Under the pieces are notes generated by a model. The model was not told the origin of the DNA, ran no database searches, and was given only the letters and a program-made list of their open reading frames with translations. The position numbers were made by a program, and so were the translations under genes. Shown here piece after piece: positions 1-6,119 of a DNA stretch of 9,700 nucleotides (within the stretch, counting starts at the first letter, position 1; every line of letters starts with the position of its first letter). Source of the DNA: Bacteroidales bacterium (lineage in GTDB: Bacteria > Bacteroidota > Bacteroidia > Bacteroidales > UBA7960); NCBI GenBank assembly GCA_003557805.1, contig PWNY01000048.1:1-9700 (forward strand), read 5' to 3'.

Positions 1-48
1 ATATAGGCTCTGATTTTCTTCATAATTTAGGATCATTCTAATATTTTG

Positions 49-121
49 CACGGGTGGAAGGAGTCGAACCCTCAACCAACGGTTTTGGAGACCGCTACTC
101 TACCAATTGAGCTACACCCGT
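49..121 (-). tRNA. tRNA-Trp (anticodon CCA)
   Basis: Read on the minus strand, this folds as a 73-nt cloverleaf. The acceptor stem is ACGGGTG/CACCCGT with discriminator G, the D arm begins GCTC, the anticodon loop is CTCCAAA (anticodon CCA, reading UGG), and the T loop is TTCGACT. No CCA tail is encoded: the bases after the discriminator read CAA, so the tail must be added enzymatically. The gene lies 63 bases downstream of the tuf stop codon, and a strong inverted repeat in that gap ends only four bases before the mature 5' end. The tuf/tRNA-Trp neighbourhood is common in Bacteroidota, where secE usually follows. Confidence 0.97.
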
Positions 122-125
122 GTAT

Positions 126-165
126 AAGGCTTTCACCTGAAGCATCCGCCGTTGGTGAAAGCCTT
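126..165 (-). repeat. Perfect 12-bp inverted repeat (hairpin) between tuf and tRNA-Trp
   Basis: Positions 126-137 (AAGGCTTTCACC) and 154-165 (GGTGAAAGCCTT) are perfect reverse complements around a 16-base loop. Transcribed from the minus strand, the RNA would form a 12-bp stem beginning about 20 bases after the tuf stop and ending four bases before tRNA-Trp. The base run after the stem in that direction is ATACACG, not a U tract, so a normal intrinsic terminator is unlikely. On the plus strand the stem is followed by a short TT and then ATC, which is also weak. A processing signal, a 3'-end stabiliser for tuf mRNA, or a partial attenuator are the plausible roles. Confidence 0.7.
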
Positions 166-184
166 TTATCTATAACAGGGGCGT

Positions 185-1372
185 TTAGTCAATTATTTCA
201 GTTACCTGTCCGGCACCTACCGTACGGCCACCCTCGCGGATCGCAAAACGCAATCCTTTGTCCATCGCTACGTCAGCGATAAGGTCAACTGTTATTGTAA
301 GGTTATCACCAGGCATTACCATTTCACGACCCTCAGGAAGATAGATCTCACCTGTAACATCCGTTGTACGGAAGAAGAACTGCGGACGGTATTTGTTTCC
401 GAACGGAGTGTGACGTCCACCTTCCTCTTTCTTCAGTACATAAACCTCAGCCTTGAACCTCCTGTGAGGAGTCACCGAACCAGGCTTACAGATCACCATA
501 CCACGAGAGATGGCATCCTTGTCAATACCACGGAGCAGCAGACCTACGTTGTCACCTGCCTCACCACGGTCAAGTATCTTACGGAACATCTCAACACCTG
601 TTACCACTGACTTGAGTTTCTCTGCACCCATACCGATTATGTCAACAGGGTCACCGCTGTTAATAACACCCGTTTCAATACGGCCGGTAGCAACGGTTCC
701 ACGTCCGGTTATCGAGAACACGTCCTCGACCGGCATAAGGAAATCCTTGTCAACATCACGCTGTGGCAACGGAATATGCTCGTCAACTGCATTCATCAGT
801 TCAACGACCTTTTCAACCCATTTTGGCTCGTTATTAAGACCACCGAGGGCCGAACCCTGGATGACAGGAATATTGTCACCGTCAAACTCGTAAAACGAGA
901 GCAGCTCACGAATCTCCATCTCAACAAGCTCAAGCAGCTCTTCGTCGTCTACAAGGTCAACCTTGTTCATAAATACAACAAGTGCAGGAACACCTACCTG
1001 ACGTGCCAAAAGAATATGCTCGCGTGTCTGGGGCATAGGACCGTCTGTAGCGGCAACAACCAGAATGGCACCGTCCATCTGTGCAGCACCCGTAACCATA
1101 TTCTTAACGTAGTCAGCGTGACCAGGACAGTCAACGTGCGCGTAGTGGCGGGATTCTGTCTGGTACTCTACGTGGGCTGTATTGATGGTAATACCTCTTT
1201 CCTTTTCCTCTGGTGCGTTGTCGATCGAGTCGAATGACCTGATCTCAGACCATCCTTTTTCTGCCAACACTTGTGTTATCGCAGCGGTGAGCGTGGTCTT
1301 CCCATGGTCAACGTGACCGATGGTACCAATATTCACGTGCGGTTTCGTGCGTTCAAATTTTGCTTTTGCCAT
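185..1372 (-). CDS. tuf: Elongation factor Tu
   Basis: This is the translational GTPase that carries aminoacyl-tRNA to the ribosomal A site in the cytoplasm. The 395-residue product has the full family length. The G-domain motifs are all present: P-loop GHVDHGKT at residues 19-26, switch I GITINT with T62, DCPGH at 81-85, NKVD at 136-139 and SAL at 174-176. Domains 2 and 3 follow, and the protein ends in a normal C terminus with a TAA stop. The ATG at 1370-1372 starts the canonical MAKAKFERTKPHVNIG sequence, so the start is secure; no Shine-Dalgarno sequence precedes it, as is usual in this phylum. It sits 64 bases after tRNA-Thr(GGU) and upstream of tRNA-Trp, and is probably read from the promoter at 1825-1855 together with four tRNAs. 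I see no second promoter in the 64-base gap. Confidence 0.99.
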   Translation of the reverse strand: MAKAKFERTKPHVNIGTIGHVDHGKTTLTAAITQVLAEKGWSEIRSFDSIDNAPEEKERGITINTAHVEYQTESRHYAHVDCPGHADYVKNMVTGAAQMDGAILVVAATDGPMPQTREHILLARQVGVPALVVFMNKVDLVDDEELLELVEMEIRELLSFYEFDGDNIPVIQGSALGGLNNEPKWVEKVVELMNAVDEHIPLPQRDVDKDFLMPVEDVFSITGRGTVATGRIETGVINSGDPVDIIGMGAEKLKSVVTGVEMFRKILDRGEAGDNVGLLLRGIDKDAISRGMVICKPGSVTPHRRFKAEVYVLKKEEGGRHTPFGNKYRPQFFFRTTDVTGEIYLPEGREMVMPGDNLTITVDLIADVAMDKGLRFAIREGGRTVGAGQVTEIID

Positions 1373-1436
1373 ATCTTACTGGTGTTTAAGTTTAATTAAA
1401 AGGGATTCAACTTATTATTTTTCCTTTTTTTTGCAG

Positions 1437-1508
1437 AGCCGATGACGGGAATTGAACCCGTGGCCTCTTCCTTACCAAGGAAACGCTCTACCCCTGAGCT
1501 ACATCGGC
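1437..1508 (-). tRNA. tRNA-Thr (anticodon GGT)
   Basis: This is a 72-nt cloverleaf on the minus strand. The acceptor stem is GCCGATG/CATCGGC with discriminator T, the anticodon stem is TTTCC/GGAAG around loop TTGGTAA (anticodon GGU, reading ACC and ACU), and the T loop is TTCAATT. No CCA is encoded. It is the last of four tRNAs preceding tuf and lies 15 bases after tRNA-Gly. Its acceptor stem is identical to that of the second threonine tRNA at 1711-1784, as expected for two isoacceptors read by one synthetase. Confidence 0.97.
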
Positions 1509-1523
1509 AGGGACAAGGTTTTG

Positions 1524-1596
1524 AGCGGAAAACGGGACTCGAACCCGCCACCTACAGCTTGGAAGGCTGTCGCTCTACCAGATGAGCTATTTCCGC
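1524..1596 (-). tRNA. tRNA-Gly (anticodon TCC)
   Basis: This is a 73-nt cloverleaf on the minus strand. The acceptor stem is GCGGAAA/TTTCCGC with discriminator T, the anticodon stem is ACAGC/GCTGT around loop CTTCCAA (anticodon UCC, reading GGA and GGG), and the T loop is TTCGAGT. No CCA tail is encoded. It lies eight bases after tRNA-Tyr and 15 bases before tRNA-Thr(GGU), so it is processed from a multi-tRNA precursor. Confidence 0.97.
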
Positions 1597-1604
1597 TTTT
1601 AAAG

Positions 1605-1687
1605 TGGGGGGGGAAGGATTCGAACCTCCGAAGGCGAAAGCCAACAGATTTACAGTCTGCCCCATTTGACCGCTCTGGAACCCCCCC
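1605..1687 (-). tRNA. tRNA-Tyr (anticodon GTA)
   Basis: This is an 83-nt class II tRNA on the minus strand with a long variable arm. The acceptor stem is an uninterrupted run of seven G opposite seven C with discriminator A. The anticodon stem is CAGAC... with loop CTGTAAA region giving anticodon GUA, and the variable arm (TTGGCTTTCGCCTTC) forms a small hairpin. The T loop is TTCGAAT. No CCA is encoded. The homopolymeric acceptor stem is unusually plain, and the eight-G run at 1606-1613 is a place where read errors could occur. Confidence 0.96.
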
Positions 1688-1710
1688 AGAACAACTTTGT
1701 TTTTTGCCCG

Positions 1711-1784
1711 AGCCGATGGAGGGATTCGAACCCCCGGCCAGCTGATTACAAATCAGCTGCTCTGACCAACTGAGCTACATCGGC
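1711..1784 (-). tRNA. tRNA-Thr (anticodon TGT)
   Basis: This is a 74-nt cloverleaf on the minus strand. The acceptor stem is GCCGATG/CATCGGC with discriminator T, the anticodon stem is GCTGA/TCAGC around loop TTTGTAA (anticodon UGU, reading ACA and ACG), and the T loop is TTCGAAT. No CCA is encoded. It is the first gene of the tRNA/tuf transcription unit. Its 5' end lies roughly 35 bases downstream of the transcription start predicted from the promoter at 1825-1855. Confidence 0.97.
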
Positions 1785-1824
1785 ATCAACCTGAATGCAA
1801 TAAAAAGCCCTGCAAAAAGGTCTG

Positions 1825-1855
1825 CAAATGTACAAAAGATTTGAAACCTACCAAA
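1825..1855 (-). promoter_or_regulatory. Bacteroidota-type promoter of the tRNA/tuf unit
   Basis: On the minus strand a TTTG box (1852-1855) is followed after exactly 19 bases by TACATTTG (1825-1832). This matches the phylum's primary-sigma consensus TTTG / TAnnTTTG with no mismatch. It lies in the 109-base gap between the hpf stop and tRNA-Thr(UGU). The gap contains no other clear element apart from an AT-only symmetrical run near 1866-1880. Box spacing and sequence are the same as in the rpsU promoter at 3482-3512. Confidence 0.8.
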
Positions 1856-1893
1856 AATAAAAATACTTTTTTTAAAAAAGACAGGCACTTTTC

Positions 1894-2193
1894 TTATAGT
1901 CCCTTGAGCTTTTCCTTGTGTTTCTTGACTTGTGACTTAAGTGCACCTACTGCATTGTCAACTGCCTCCTCAAATGATTTTGCCTGTTTTTTCGCAAACA
2001 GGTCGTTACCCGGTATCATTACCCTTATCTCAGCAATCTTATTTTCATTATTTGATGCTGAATCCAGCTTCAAAGTCACATCACATCCGATGACACCATC
2101 AAAGAAAGTCTCTAGTTTGGCTGTTTTTTCCTTTATAAAATCTTCCAGTTTATAATCAGCCTTAAAATGCAATGAGCTAATTGTCACATCCAT
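1894..2193 (-). CDS. hpf: Ribosome hibernation promoting factor (short HPF/RaiA family)
   Basis: This is a 99-residue protein of the HPF/RaiA (sigma-54 modulation) family, which binds the 30S decoding region in slow growth and promotes inactive ribosomes. Family features are the N-terminal MDVTISSLHFKADYKLEDFI strand-helix unit, the central beta strands ending in IAEIRVMIPG, and the C-terminal helix with KSFEEAVDNAVGALKSQ followed by a basic tail. The length fits the short form without the dimerising C-terminal domain of long HPF. I chose the ATG at 2193. It starts at the conserved sequence and has a good Shine-Dalgarno (GGAGGG, 2203-2208) nine bases upstream. The longer frame to 2247 would overlap the recombinase gene and lacks family similarity. 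The gene begins 22 bases after the recombinase stop, so the two are probably co-transcribed. Stop is TAA. Confidence 0.93.
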   Translation of the reverse strand: MDVTISSLHFKADYKLEDFIKEKTAKLETFFDGVIGCDVTLKLDSASNNENKIAEIRVMIPGNDLFAKKQAKSFEEAVDNAVGALKSQVKKHKEKLKGL

Positions 2194-2202
2194 AATTAGT
2201 TT

Positions 2203-2208
2203 CCCTCC
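2203..2208 (-). promoter_or_regulatory. Strong Shine-Dalgarno of hpf
   Basis: The minus strand reads GGAGGG nine bases before the hpf ATG. This decides the start codon. It is notable because Bacteroidota ribosomes generally hide the anti-SD end of 16S rRNA and most genes here (tuf, xer, purS, pssA, DPP IV) have no SD. Confidence 0.6.
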
Positions 2209-2215
2209 AGATTTT

Positions 2216-3106
2216 TCAGGCTCTCGGATGAGCCTGTTTATAAACATTCTTTATCTTTTCAGCTGTATTGTGAGTGTATATCTGCGTGGCCGACAGGCTC
2301 GCATGTCCAAGAAGTTCCTTTATTGCATTCAGTTCGGCCCCCCTTTCCAGCATATGGGTGGCGAAGGAATGCCTGAGAACGTGAGGGCTCTTCCTTGACC
2401 TGGTAGTAACCAGGCCAAGATAGTGGCCAACCTTACGGTAAACAAACAGTGGATAAAGCTTTTTTCCCTTGTCGGTCATAAAGACAGGATCAGTCTCCTT
2501 CCCACCGAACATTTTCCGCTTTTGCTCACAATATCTCCTGTAAGTGTCGCCCACACCCTCAAGAAGTGGTATGATCCTCTGTTTATTTCCCTTGCCGCTG
2601 ACCTTCATCTGCATGCTGCCGGTATCAATGTCAGAATGCTTAAGACCGATAAGTTCCGAGAGCCTGATTCCAGTGGTATAAAACAGTTCGAGCATTAAAA
2701 GATCCCTTAATCCGGGGAAGTCATCGCCGAATGCAGTGTCCTCGAAAAGGGAGCCCAGCTTCGACTCATCAATGAATACCGGTAGCCGGCCTTCCTTTTT
2801 AACAGATGACACCTTTAGCATAGGGTTATGCTTCAGTACAGAATTCTTTAGCAGGAACCTGAAATATGAACTCAACACGGACAGCTTACGGTTAAGGCTG
2901 CTGCGGGCTATGCCGCTGCGGCTCAGATGCGCCAGCCAGGACCGGATCATTGCAGTGTCAGACTCATGCGGACTTTCCAGCCCGTAATACTCCTTCAAAA
3001 ACAGCTCGAACTGCTGAAGGTCGTTTCTGTACGCCGTGATGGTATGGCCCGAATAACGCCTAACACTTCCAAGGTATTCCAGAAATTTGTCTGAATATTG
3101 GCCCAT
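2216..3106 (-). CDS. Tyrosine recombinase, XerC/XerD-like
   Basis: This is a 296-residue site-specific recombinase of the Xer family, which cuts and rejoins DNA through a 3'-phosphotyrosine and in its housekeeping role resolves chromosome dimers at dif. The N-terminal SAM-like core-binding domain spans about residues 2-85 (YSGHTITAYRNDL near 18-30). The catalytic domain follows, with R148 (GIRLSEL), K172 (SGKGNKQR), H242-x-x-R245 (PHVLRHSFATH), H268 (LLGHASL) and nucleophile Y277 (TQIYTH). All expected active-site residues are present. The start at 3106 gives the normal Xer N terminus; an extension to 3166 adds 20 unrelated residues. The gene lies between rpsU and hpf, its usual place in this phylum. 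Whether it is the main XerC, XerD or a third paralogue cannot be settled here. It ends in TGA, showing that TGA is a real stop in this genome. Confidence 0.93.
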   Translation of the reverse strand: MGQYSDKFLEYLGSVRRYSGHTITAYRNDLQQFELFLKEYYGLESPHESDTAMIRSWLAHLSRSGIARSSLNRKLSVLSSYFRFLLKNSVLKHNPMLKVSSVKKEGRLPVFIDESKLGSLFEDTAFGDDFPGLRDLLMLELFYTTGIRLSELIGLKHSDIDTGSMQMKVSGKGNKQRIIPLLEGVGDTYRRYCEQKRKMFGGKETDPVFMTDKGKKLYPLFVYRKVGHYLGLVTTRSRKSPHVLRHSFATHMLERGAELNAIKELLGHASLSATQIYTHNTAEKIKNVYKQAHPRA

Positions 3107-3135
3107 ATGGAAATAAAAAGAAGAAACCCTTGCAT

Positions 3136-3167
3136 TAAAGATATGCCAAAAAATCAGCAACCGCAAA
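3136..3167 (-). promoter_or_regulatory. Possible secondary promoter of the recombinase-hpf pair
   Basis: In the 112-base gap between the rpsU stop and the recombinase start, the minus strand has TTTG (3164-3167), 20 bases, then TATCTTTA (3136-3143). That is one mismatch from TAnnTTTG. It could give xer-hpf transcription independent of rpsU. The AT-rich context makes a chance match quite possible. Confidence 0.35.
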
Positions 3168-3218
3168 AATTTCTTCTTAAAAAAGCTATATTGTAATGGT
3201 TCCTGCCTTGATAAAAAA

Positions 3219-3413
3219 CTATGAATCCTGCTGGTCCCTGAGCTTTTGGATATAGATCGCCTTTAGCTTTTCCTCCCGCTTCTTTACGGACGGCTTTGTA
3301 AATTTCTGCCTGTCGCGCAATTCCCTTAAAACGCCAGTTTTCTCAAACTTGCGCTTCATCTTCTTAAGGACCCTGTCTATGTTTTCACCTTCTTTGATGG
3401 GAACAATGATCAT
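3219..3413 (-). CDS. rpsU: 30S ribosomal protein bS21
   Basis: This 64-residue protein of the 30S platform is strongly basic. It has the family's N-terminal strand (MIIVPIKEGENIDRVLKKMKR) and the two arginine/lysine-rich helices that follow (KFEKTGVLREL, then KKREEKLKAIYIQKL). Length is normal for Bacteroidota S21. In this phylum bS21, with bS18 and bS6, is known to help cover the 3' end of 16S rRNA and so hide the anti-Shine-Dalgarno. The ATG at 3411-3413 is preceded by an SD-like GAGG at 3420-3423 with a six-base spacer. The gene is first in a unit with the recombinase and hpf, under the promoter at 3482-3512. Stop is TAG. Confidence 0.97.
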   Translation of the reverse strand: MIIVPIKEGENIDRVLKKMKRKFEKTGVLRELRDRQKFTKPSVKKREEKLKAIYIQKLRDQQDS

Positions 3414-3419
3414 ACTTTT

Positions 3420-3423
3420 CCTC
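3420..3423 (-). promoter_or_regulatory. Shine-Dalgarno-like site of rpsU
   Basis: The minus strand reads AAGAGGAAAAGT directly before the rpsU ATG, with the GAGG core six bases from the start codon. In Bacteroidota, SD sequences on rpsU have been proposed to let ribosomes lacking bS21, whose anti-SD is exposed, translate bS21 preferentially. The sequence is compatible with that but does not prove it. Confidence 0.5.
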
Positions 3424-3451
3424 TTTTCTTTTTAAAGCTTGTTTTATTTAC

Positions 3452-3470
3452 GGGCATATAACGCCTGCCC
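3452..3470 (-). promoter_or_regulatory. Small hairpin in the rpsU leader
   Basis: GGGCA (3452-3456) and TGCCC (3466-3470) can pair around a nine-base loop. The hairpin falls near the 5' end of the predicted rpsU leader, a few bases after the expected transcription start and about 40 bases before the start codon. It stands out from the surrounding AT-rich sequence by its GC content. A role in mRNA stability or in regulation by a ribosomal protein is possible but unproven. Confidence 0.4.
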
Positions 3471-3481
3471 AAAAGCGGTTG

Positions 3482-3512
3482 CAAATTTACAAAGCTTTTT
3501 CCAATAAACAAA
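3482..3512 (-). promoter_or_regulatory. Bacteroidota-type promoter of rpsU
   Basis: On the minus strand TTTG (3509-3512) is followed after 19 bases by TAAATTTG (3482-3489), a mismatch-free TTTG-N19-TAnnTTTG promoter. The expected start is near 3475-3478, giving a leader of about 60-65 bases before rpsU. It lies in the 131-base gap downstream of the DPP IV gene. I see no terminator hairpin in that gap, so read-through from DPP IV cannot be excluded. Confidence 0.8.
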
Positions 3513-3544
3513 AAATTATCTGCACCAAAATAATAACAGAAAAA

Positions 3545-5737
3545 CTACCTGCCGATCGATCTTTCCAGAAAGTTGGTCATATTCCTGTACAGGTGCAGCC
3601 TGGCAGGGCCTGTGAAGATACTGTGATCGTGGTCCGGGTATATCATCAGTTCAAAGTCCACGCCGGCCTCGATCAATGCATCGGTCATCTCCATTGTATT
3701 CTGGTAGTGCACATTATCATCGGCCGAACCGTGAACAAGCAAATAGCTGCCCCTTATTTTGTCAACGTGGTTTATTGGGGAGTTGTCATCATAGCCGTCC
3801 GGGTTCTCCTGGGGGGTACGCATATACCTCTCGGTATAGATCGTATCATAGAAACGCCAGCTGGTTACAGGTGCCACAGCTATGGCCGCACTGAAATAAT
3901 CAGCCCCCTTTGCCAGACAGAGGGAAGAGAGATAACCGCCGTAACTCCAGCCGAAAATGGCTATCCTTGATGCGTCAATGAAATCCAGCGAACCAAGGTA
4001 ACGGGCTGCCTCTATCTGATCTTCGGTTTCATACCTGCCCAGCTGCAAATAGGTCATTTTTCTGAACTCCTCCCCTCTGCCGCCTGTGCCCCGGTTATCA
4101 ACCGTAACAACAACATAACCCATCTGTGCAAGCATCTGGAACCAGACACCGTTCATTGGGTTCCAGGAATCAACTACAGCCTGGTGCCCCGGCCCCCCGT
4201 ACACATACATCAGCAGAGGGTACTCATTGGCTGGATCAAAACCGGGCGGACGGATCATCTGTGCATTAAGTGAGACGCCATCACTGGTAGTGAAACTGAA
4301 AAACTCAGGCTCGGTAAACCCGTGCGAATCAACCCTCTCCCTAAGCTCCTCATTGTTTTCAAGTATGCTTACCAGGCTGCCGTCAGATTCGTGTATACTG
4401 TAAACCGGAGGGCTCGAAGCAGTGCTGAACCTGTTGATAAAGTACCTGAACCCTTTACTGAAAGAGGGGCTGTGAGTCCCCTGTCCGCTTGTAAGCCTGG
4501 TTTTTCCGCTGCCATCCAGGTTCACCGAGTAAAGGTGGTTCGTAAGCGGTGACTCTTCCCGGGCCAGGTAATAAACCCTGCCTTCTTCTTCATCCACACC
4601 CAGGTAGGACTGTACATCAAAATTTCCCTGAGTCACTGCCCTGGTGTCACCGGATCTCATGTCGTAAATATAAATGTGTTTATAGCCGCTCATTTCACTT
4701 GTGATAATGAAGTGCCTTCCGTCCTCAAGGAATGTGAGGTCATCGGTAATATTTATGAACCACTGGTTTGTCTCTGTGTAAATAACCTCTGAATCTCCCG
4801 TGTCCGCCCCGGCAAGCAATATCTCCAGGTGGTTCTGGTGACGGTTCAGTCTCTGAAGCGAAAGCACTTCAGGGTCTTTGGTCCATGCAATTCGCGGAAT
4901 ATACTGGTCGGTTTCAGGGCCGGTGTCTACCTGGACGGTACGGCCGGTTTCCAGTTCAAAGATGTGAACAGTGACATGGGAGTTCTCTTCACCCGCCTTC
5001 GGGTACTTAAATCTGTACTCTTCGGGGTACAGCTCTCCGTATTTTAGCATAACGAACTCTCTTACATGGCTCTCATCAAAACGCAAATAAGCCAGGTAAT
5101 TTCCGTCAGGCGACCATTCAAACCCCTTGGTAAGGTAGAACTCCTCCTCATAAACCCAGTCCGTTGTTCCATTTATAATTTCATTGTACCTGCCATCGGT
5201 TGTCACAGGATACTCAAGGCCGGACTCCAGCTCCCTGATGTAGATGTTGTTCTGCCTTACAAAAGCCACCTTGCTGCCATCCGGGGAAAAATCGGGCAGC
5301 CTCTGGGTGGTGCCTTCTGAAAGAGGGGTGAGTTCCTGTTTGCCGGTATCCCAGATGTAATATTCCGCCCTTCGTGACCGCCTGTAAATCGACTCCTGGT
5401 TAACCCCTACCAGCAGAAGGTCTTCCCCGGGGCCGAATGAATAGGTGTCAATGGTAAGCGGGTTGCCCTGCCCGTCCTCTATCAGTCCCTCTGTGCTGAA
5501 TATCCTTTCCACGAACTCACCGGTATCGTAACGGTGCTTGTCAATGTTTGTGTTATCGGTTATAAGGGTGTAGTGGAGCCCGTCCTCCATTGACATTCCG
5601 CGGGTGATTGTCTGGGGGTTGAAATATCTTTCAATCCAAAGTTTTTCTAATGTTATTTCCTCTGTCTGGCCTGAAACTAATGTGGCTGAAAACAAAAAGA
5701 ACAACAGCGTTACAAGTCTTATATGCTCTGGTTTCAT
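3545..5737 (-). CDS. Secreted dipeptidyl peptidase IV (S9B prolyl oligopeptidase family)
   Basis: This 730-residue serine peptidase should release Xaa-Pro or Xaa-Ala dipeptides from peptide N termini in the periplasm or at the cell surface. A signal peptide spans about residues 1-23 (hydrophobic core VTLLFFLFSATL, then VSG before Q24). Residues 30-470 form the eight-bladed beta-propeller region. It includes the DWVYEEEF sequence (193-200), whose glutamates bind the substrate's free amino group in characterised DPP IV. The C-terminal alpha/beta hydrolase has VYGGPG with the oxyanion tyrosine Y513, the nucleophile elbow GWSYGG with S598, D673 in ADDNVH, and H705 in DHDHSIF. The D673-H705 spacing of 32 equals that in human DPP IV, so the triad is intact. 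The ATG at 5737 fits the signal peptide; there is no SD. The gap to purS upstream is 103 bases. Bacteroidota use such enzymes to degrade proline-rich peptides from proteins. Confidence 0.95.
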   Translation of the reverse strand: MKPEHIRLVTLLFFLFSATLVSGQTEEITLEKLWIERYFNPQTITRGMSMEDGLHYTLITDNTNIDKHRYDTGEFVERIFSTEGLIEDGQGNPLTIDTYSFGPGEDLLLVGVNQESIYRRSRRAEYYIWDTGKQELTPLSEGTTQRLPDFSPDGSKVAFVRQNNIYIRELESGLEYPVTTDGRYNEIINGTTDWVYEEEFYLTKGFEWSPDGNYLAYLRFDESHVREFVMLKYGELYPEEYRFKYPKAGEENSHVTVHIFELETGRTVQVDTGPETDQYIPRIAWTKDPEVLSLQRLNRHQNHLEILLAGADTGDSEVIYTETNQWFINITDDLTFLEDGRHFIITSEMSGYKHIYIYDMRSGDTRAVTQGNFDVQSYLGVDEEEGRVYYLAREESPLTNHLYSVNLDGSGKTRLTSGQGTHSPSFSKGFRYFINRFSTASSPPVYSIHESDGSLVSILENNEELRERVDSHGFTEPEFFSFTTSDGVSLNAQMIRPPGFDPANEYPLLMYVYGGPGHQAVVDSWNPMNGVWFQMLAQMGYVVVTVDNRGTGGRGEEFRKMTYLQLGRYETEDQIEAARYLGSLDFIDASRIAIFGWSYGGYLSSLCLAKGADYFSAAIAVAPVTSWRFYDTIYTERYMRTPQENPDGYDDNSPINHVDKIRGSYLLVHGSADDNVHYQNTMEMTDALIEAGVDFELMIYPDHDHSIFTGPARLHLYRNMTNFLERSIGR

Positions 5738-5840
5738 AATTGTGATACTTTTTAATTAGGAAGGCAAATTTTTCTTTTTTAAAACCCCTGAATCAGGTAA
5801 ACAACCCAATATATTAAAAACGGCCACATGTTAACAATGG

Positions 5841-6104
5841 TTATTCACTTTCTTCAGGTCCAAAGACCTTGTACTCAAAATACTCCATAATTGGATTGGC
5901 CAGAAGCTTTTTACATGCCGTTTCAACCTTTTGCTCTGCGTTAACCCTGTCAGGAGCCTCAACTTCAAGGGTTATATGCTTTCCTGCGCGCACATTGCTG
6001 ATTTCGGGCAGGCCTATGTTCTTCATACTTGCGGTTATAGCTTTCCCCTGGGGGTCCAGCAGTGCCTTCAGGGGCATCACGGTGATCTCGGCGCGGTATT
6101 TCAT
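5841..6104 (-). CDS. purS: Phosphoribosylformylglycinamidine synthase subunit PurS
   Basis: This 87-residue protein is the small subunit of the split FGAM synthase (PurS-PurL-PurQ), which converts FGAR to FGAM with glutamine in purine synthesis. PurS dimers bridge the PurL and PurQ subunits. Family signs are the alternating strand after MKYRAEITVMPL, the DPQGKAI turn starting the first helix, GLPEISNVRAGKHITLEVE, and the closing strand MEYFEYKV after LLANPI. Length is typical (80-90). It starts 15 bases after the pssA stop on the same strand, so the two are likely co-transcribed. No purL or purQ is in the window. The presence of PurS implies a short, multi-subunit PurL elsewhere rather than the long fused type. 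Stop is TAA. Confidence 0.9.
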   Translation of the reverse strand: MKYRAEITVMPLKALLDPQGKAITASMKNIGLPEISNVRAGKHITLEVEAPDRVNAEQKVETACKKLLANPIMEYFEYKVFGPEESE

Positions 6105-6119
6105 TTCTGTTTATCTGGT

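Noticed and set aside
1452..1745. Plus-strand 97-codon open frame across the tRNA cluster
   Set aside because: It is antisense to tRNA-Thr, tRNA-Gly and tRNA-Tyr; its codons are simply reverse complements of tRNA genes.
1866..1880. Terminator after hpf in the run CTTTTTTTAAAAAAG
   Set aside because: The symmetry is entirely A/T with no GC stem, so it would not form a stable terminator hairpin; it may only make the region easy to melt or bend.
3107..3166. N-terminal extension of the recombinase to 3166
   Set aside because: The added 20 residues are hydrophobic and unlike Xer proteins; the ATG at 3106 begins the usual core-binding domain.
5800..5840. Promoter for DPP IV (ATTG-N21-TATATTGG on the minus strand)
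   Set aside because: The -7 box has a mismatch, the -33 box is poor and the spacing is two bases too long compared with the two clear promoters here.
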